Assembly (NCBI RefSeq): GCF_028748065.1
Contig: NZ_CP118166.1
Coordinates: 1,813,501 to 1,877,500, forward strand
DNA length: 64,000 nt
Reading direction: 5' to 3'
Origin: Hyphococcus flavus
Lineage (GTDB): Bacteria > Pseudomonadota > Alphaproteobacteria > Caulobacterales > Parvularculaceae
Shown here one piece after another: positions 60,380-64,000 of the stretch. The notes beneath the pieces were generated by a model. It was not told the DNA's origin. It saw only the letters and a list, made by a program, of their open reading frames with translations, and did no database searches. How positions within the stretch are numbered: position 1 is the first letter of the stretch; each line of letters opens with the position of its first letter. The position numbers and the translations under genes are program-made.

Positions 60380-61804
60380 ATGCGGCACAGCGCAGACTTT
60401 TACATTGATGGCGAATGGGTGAGCCCGGTCGACGCAAAGCTTCTTGATGTTGTTAACCCCGCGACGGAAGAGGCGGTTGCGCAGATCAGTCTTGGAACGC
60501 CCGCGCATATCGATGCTGCGGTCGCCGCGGCTCAAAATGCTTTCGACAGTTTTTCACAAACATCAAAAGAAGAACGTCAGAGCCTGCTTGACCGTATTAT
60601 TGAGACTTACCAAAAGCGCTATGATGAACTCGCTGAAACAATCACGCTGGAGATGGGCGCACCCTTGTCGCTGTCGAAAGCAGCGCAAGCGGCAGCAGGG
60701 TTGCAACATCTGAAGACCGCCCGAAAGGTCCTTGCTGATTACTCATTCGAAGAAAAGCGCGGCTCCACGCGAATAAAGAAGGAGCCTATAGGGGTTTGCG
60801 GTTTTATCACGCCGTGGAACTGGCCTTTAAATCAGGTAACCTGCAAGGTTGGGCCAGCCATCGCAGCGGGTTGCACGATGGTTTTGAAGCCGTCTGAAAT
60901 CGCACCGCTTAGTTCCATTGTGTTTGCGGATATTTTGCATGAAGCTGGCGTGCCGAAAGGCGTGTTCAATCTGGTCAATGGAGAGGGGCCTGACGCCGGA
61001 CAGACGCTATCCAGCCACCCCGGTGTTGACATGATGTCATTCACCGGCTCAACGCGCGGCGGCGTTGCTGTCGCCAAAGCCGCCGCCGATACGGTTAAGC
61101 GCGTGACGCAGGAGTTGGGCGGTAAGTCGCCAAACATTATTCTCGACGATGCAGACATTGAGCGGGCGGTAAAAGGCGGTGTTATGGGATGCATGCTCAA
61201 CACCGGTCAGTCATGCAACGCGCCAACGCGCATGCTGGTGCCGGCTGATATGCATGACAAAGCGGCGGAAATCGCAAAAGCAGCCGCTGAGAAAATTCGC
61301 GTTGGCGGTCCGAGAGATGAGACGACTACCATTGGTCCGGCAGTGAGCGAAGTACAATGGAATAAGATACAAGACCTCATTCAAAAAGGAATTGATGAAG
61401 GCGCGAAACTGATGACCGGCGGCACGGGGCGACCGGACGGTTTAAACAAAGGTTATTTTGTAAAGCCGACAGTCTTTGCGAACGTCAATAATGACATGGC
61501 GATAGCGCAGGAAGAAATTTTTGGCCCTGTACTAAGCATTTTGCCGTACGCTGATGAGGCGGAGGCCGTTAAAATCGCGAACGATACGATCTACGGCCTT
61601 TCGGCCTATGTTTCCGGTTCGCCATCGCGCGCCGCTAGTGTTGCATCGAAACTGCGCGCGGGCATGGTGCATGTGAACGGTGCTATGCTGGACCATTCTG
61701 CGCCATTTGGCGGTTACAAAATGTCAGGTAATGGCCGTGAATGGGGCGTTGAAGGATTCGAAGAGTTCCTCGAAACAAAAGCTGTTATGGGGCTTGACGA
61801 ATAG
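60380..61804 (+). CDS. NAD(P)-dependent aldehyde dehydrogenase (second copy)
   Basis: ALDH of 474 residues. FITPWNWPLNQVTCKVGPAI, VLKPSEIAP, ELGGKSPNIIL (general base) and NTGQSCNAPTRML with the catalytic cysteine are complete. It differs clearly from the first ALDH at 49182 and so is not a recent duplicate. It is the last plus-strand gene of the operon, with 32 bases from the amidohydrolase. It likely oxidises the aldehyde formed by the PLP lyase. Confidence 0.88.
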   Translation: MRHSADFYIDGEWVSPVDAKLLDVVNPATEEAVAQISLGTPAHIDAAVAAAQNAFDSFSQTSKEERQSLLDRIIETYQKRYDELAETITLEMGAPLSLSKAAQAAAGLQHLKTARKVLADYSFEEKRGSTRIKKEPIGVCGFITPWNWPLNQVTCKVGPAIAAGCTMVLKPSEIAPLSSIVFADILHEAGVPKGVFNLVNGEGPDAGQTLSSHPGVDMMSFTGSTRGGVAVAKAAADTVKRVTQELGGKSPNIILDDADIERAVKGGVMGCMLNTGQSCNAPTRMLVPADMHDKAAEIAKAAAEKIRVGGPRDETTTIGPAVSEVQWNKIQDLIQKGIDEGAKLMTGGTGRPDGLNKGYFVKPTVFANVNNDMAIAQEEIFGPVLSILPYADEAEAVKIANDTIYGLSAYVSGSPSRAASVASKLRAGMVHVNGAMLDHSAPFGGYKMSGNGREWGVEGFEEFLETKAVMGLDE

Positions 61805-61841
61805 CGCGAGACGCGACCGATACTGCGTTATGACGTAGTGG

Positions 61842-62534
61842 CTACAAATTACTCTTTAAGCTATAGCCAGGCCGATAGTAGAGCTTCACCCAAGTTATAA
61901 ATTGTTCACCAAACCACGTTGTACGGTCTATAGTAAAGAGGGCGTCGCCACTAGAGATTCCCAATGCAGAAGCCTGCATCTCTCCTGCTTTTTCCGCTGA
62001 AAAAGAGACATCGCCGTTTGAATAAGGCGTCTGACGCAACAGCCATTCATTAGCGCTTACTCGATCGAAGGGAGCATCTAAAATATCCGGCGCCGCTTCG
62101 ATGTTTACCCAACGATCTTCAAAGGCGAAAGGATTATCATTACACAGATGTACAGTTTGCAGATGTAAAACGCTAGAGGCCGGAGATAATCGAAGCCTTG
62201 CAGCGACATGGTTGGGGGCTTCCAGAACATCTTTTAAAATAACGTGCGAGTGATATGCGCCGCCTGTTTCTTCAACCTCCCGTCGAACAAGCGGGATCTT
62301 GAATTTAGCCTGCCGCACAGGCAACTCACGCACGCGTGTGCCGGCCCGGCGTTTGCGCTCGATCAAACCATCTTCTGCCAGTGTCTGTAGCGCACGATTG
62401 ATTGTGGACCGGGCGCATCCATACTCTTCCGCAAGCTGCGCTTCGTTAGGCATGACCGCGCCTGGTCGCCACTCGCCGGCGGCGATGCGTTGCATTATAT
62501 CAGACTTTAAGGATTGATGAGTATGTAATGTCAC
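61842..62534 (-). CDS. hutC: GntR/HutC-family regulator
   Basis: Regulator of 230 residues. Winged helix: MPNEAQLAEEYGCARSTINR then ALQTLAEDGLIERKRRAGTRV at about residues 29-69. The UTRA ligand domain follows (SHVILKDVLEA, SVLHLQTVHLC, FDRVSANEWLL). It is the HutC type, which in Pseudomonas represses histidine use and senses urocanate. The GTG start overlaps the stop of hutF (GTGA), so the two are made from one message, which supports the assignment. Confidence 0.85.
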   Translation of the reverse strand: MTLHTHQSLKSDIMQRIAAGEWRPGAVMPNEAQLAEEYGCARSTINRALQTLAEDGLIERKRRAGTRVRELPVRQAKFKIPLVRREVEETGGAYHSHVILKDVLEAPNHVAARLRLSPASSVLHLQTVHLCNDNPFAFEDRWVNIEAAPDILDAPFDRVSANEWLLRQTPYSNGDVSFSAEKAGEMQASALGISSGDALFTIDRTTWFGEQFITWVKLYYRPGYSLKSNL

Positions 62535-63898
62535 AAGGCTGACCTGACCTCTTTCATCAGCGATAAAAATTTTGGAACAATCTTTTCACGATGAATATGT
62601 CGTCCTTGTTTTACGACATGACGCCCCCCGGCCCATAGATCGCTTACGCAACGGCTGTCGCCAGCAAAAATCCACCCGTCCAAGATGGCGTCTTTATCAA
62701 GGCCACATAAAACAGGCGTGCTTTGATCAAGCGCGACGAGGTCAGCGATAAGTCCAGGCGATATTACACCGGCGCTTCGCCCAAGAGCCTGCGCGCCTGC
62801 GGTCGCGGTCATATCTAAAAGGCGCCGTCCGCATGACTTGTTACCATCATTGAGCAGTACGCGCCGCCGGTCGCGCAAACGCTGACTATATTCTAGCATG
62901 CGCAATTCTTCGACGGCGCAAATGCGCACATTGGAGTCAGACCCGATAGCGAAGGCGCCTCCTTTGTCTGCAAACTGGGTAGCCTCAAAAATACCATCGC
63001 CCAAATTGGCCTCGGTTATGGGGCACACGCCGGCAACAGCGCCAGAGCGGGCGAGATCGTTGATTTCGCTGCTATCCATGTGCGTAGCATGAACAAGGCA
63101 CCACTGGCTGTTAATATCGTAGTTGTCCAACAACCAGCGAACAGGGCGCGCGCCCAGGTGTGACAAGACTTCGTCGACTTCTCCCGTCTGCTCCGCGATG
63201 TGAATATGCGTCGGCGCCCCCTCAGTAATATCTTTCAGTAATGAAAGTCCGTCTGAAGAGACGGCGCGCAAGGAGTGTGCTGCACCGCCCAGCATAAAAT
63301 CGGCTGGTGCGCCATTGAAGCTTTTCTTGATGTCTGAATAAAGCGCAGAGAAAGCTTCAGGAGTACATCCAAAACGCCTTTGCCCGCCTGCCAAAGCCCT
63401 CCCGTCAAGCCCGCCTTGCATGTATAAAGTTGGTAAATGCGTGAGGCCAATACCTGTATCCAATGCCGCCTGAAGCACGCGGTTTGAAATTTCACCCGGC
63501 TGATCGTAGGGTGTTCCGTCGGGCTGGTGATGCACGTAATGAAATTCGCCGACGGCGGAAAAGCCGGACTCGAGCATTTCTACTTGCGTCATAGCGGCAA
63601 TGATCTCAAAATGATCAGGCTGCAGATAATCCATGCATTTGTACATTAACGCTCGCCACGACCAGAAGTCATCTTGAGCGTTGGTGCGGTATTCGGTTAA
63701 TCCGGCGAGCAGGCGTTGAAACGCATGGCTGTGCACATTGCTGATTGCCGGCAAGAGAACGTCCACCGTGGTGCTGTTCGGCGCCAGCCCGTTTTTGATG
63801 GCGGCGATCTGTCCGTCCTCACCGATAGTGAGATGCATGTCTGATTGCCAGCCATTGGCTGTCAGCATGGTTTTGGCTGATATGGTCTGACTCTTCAC
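62531..63898 (-). CDS. hutF: Formimidoylglutamate deiminase (HutF)
   Basis: Amidohydrolase of about 455 residues. VHSHAFQRLLAG carries the first metal ligands, followed by VGEFHYVHHQPDGTPYD, HIHIAEQTGEVDE and GSDSNVRICAVEELRM, which are typical of HutF. HutF turns N-formimino-L-glutamate into N-formyl-L-glutamate and ammonia in the five-step histidine pathway. The GTG at 63898 fits the AAGGG eight bases before it better than the GTG at 63907. No other hut enzymes are in the window; they may lie beyond the right edge. Confidence 0.88.
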   Translation of the reverse strand: MKSQTISAKTMLTANGWQSDMHLTIGEDGQIAAIKNGLAPNSTTVDVLLPAISNVHSHAFQRLLAGLTEYRTNAQDDFWSWRALMYKCMDYLQPDHFEIIAAMTQVEMLESGFSAVGEFHYVHHQPDGTPYDQPGEISNRVLQAALDTGIGLTHLPTLYMQGGLDGRALAGGQRRFGCTPEAFSALYSDIKKSFNGAPADFMLGGAAHSLRAVSSDGLSLLKDITEGAPTHIHIAEQTGEVDEVLSHLGARPVRWLLDNYDINSQWCLVHATHMDSSEINDLARSGAVAGVCPITEANLGDGIFEATQFADKGGAFAIGSDSNVRICAVEELRMLEYSQRLRDRRRVLLNDGNKSCGRRLLDMTATAGAQALGRSAGVISPGLIADLVALDQSTPVLCGLDKDAILDGWIFAGDSRCVSDLWAGGRHVVKQGRHIHREKIVPKFLSLMKEVRSAL

Positions 63899-63917
63899 AT
63901 CTTGCACCCTTGGTTAA

Positions 63918-63931
63918 TATGTGCATACATA
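63918..63931. promoter_or_regulatory. Probable HutC/GntR operator upstream of hutF
   Basis: TATGTGCATACATA has 5-base complementary outer arms (TATGT/ACATA) and the GT-N4-AC spacing seen in HutC-type sites. It lies 20 bases upstream of hutF. Binding by HutC is inferred. Confidence 0.45.
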
Positions 63932-63989
63932 TCGCACAATAAACGAGTTTAATGCTATCGCCAAGTACGTCATCCTTCAGGAATAGTTG

Positions 63990-64000
63990 ATGAAGCTGAA
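63990..64000 (+). CDS. Possible divergent gene start cut by the window edge
   Basis: AGGA, seven bases and ATGAAGCTGAA give a plausible start at 63990 in the direction opposite to hutF. Only three codons are visible, so identity cannot be judged. Confidence 0.25.

Noticed and set aside
1-64000. CRISPR array, prophage or toxin-antitoxin system
   Set aside because: No evenly spaced repeat-spacer series, no phage structural genes and no cas genes. The only tandem repeat is the two-copy tRNA leader duplication.

Overview
The window reads as chromosome of a marine-type alphaproteobacterium, most like the Caulobacterales/Parvularculales/Sphingomonadales side of the class. The reasons are two TonB-dependent receptors (one of the Caulobacter/Xanthomonas type), KDO-based lipopolysaccharide synthesis (kdsB), frequent Tat and lipoprotein signals on catabolic enzymes, and alphaproteobacterial-style small membrane proteins. 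This is an inference from gene content; no rRNA or other taxonomic marker is present.

Layout. Positions 1-7.6 kb hold household and envelope genes: a 5'-truncated argE, a MAPEG protein, a zinc-finger C-methyltransferase, a metallophosphatase, a translationally coupled galE-vanZ-kdsB set, a TerC protein and two small membrane proteins. A tRNA-Ser(GGA) at 8.03 kb is preceded by an 84-bp tandem duplication that carries a copy of the 5' end of that tRNA. From there on the content is almost entirely catabolic and regulatory, punctuated by decayed IS30 and IS3 transposase fragments. No integrase is seen.

Region 8.4-15.0 kb is a peptide or amino-acid use cluster: an XRE-cupin regulator with a 20-bp inverted repeat before its start, a beta-alanine:pyruvate-type aminotransferase, a Tat-exported amidohydrolase, a sodium:solute symporter and a P1-family (DmpA/BapA) aminopeptidase. 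Region 15.7-30.7 kb is a pectin/polygalacturonate locus: TonB receptor, pectate-lyase lipoprotein, LacI regulator, RpiB-like (DhuI-type) isomerase, KduD, KdgK, KDPG aldolase, carboxylesterase and a DctPQM TRAP transporter. A palindrome of the form TGACACCGGTGTCA recurs before the receptor (twice), between the hydratase and lyase genes, and before the isomerase, which defines a probable LacI regulon.

Region 31-40 kb has an orphan ferredoxin-reductase-like flavoprotein, an isochorismatase/YHS/DUF1348/PPOX set divergent from a TetR gene with two operator-like sites, and an AraC-controlled DUF1772/MBL/serine hydrolase set. Region 40-64 kb is a large catabolic block with no pathway I recognise as a whole: TetR and an omega-aminotransferase; a fold-III PLP decarboxylase relative with an altered substrate motif; a benzaldehyde-lyase-like ThDP enzyme; a TonB receptor; SDR and ALDH; an MFS carrier; a CoA-transferase, enoyl-CoA hydratase, HMG-CoA-lyase and acyl-CoA dehydrogenase module; an amidase; a sphingosine-phosphate-lyase-like PLP enzyme; a carbamoylase-type M20 hydrolase; and a second ALDH. 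It ends with HutC/HutF on the opposite strand. This block is the best candidate for an undescribed pathway.
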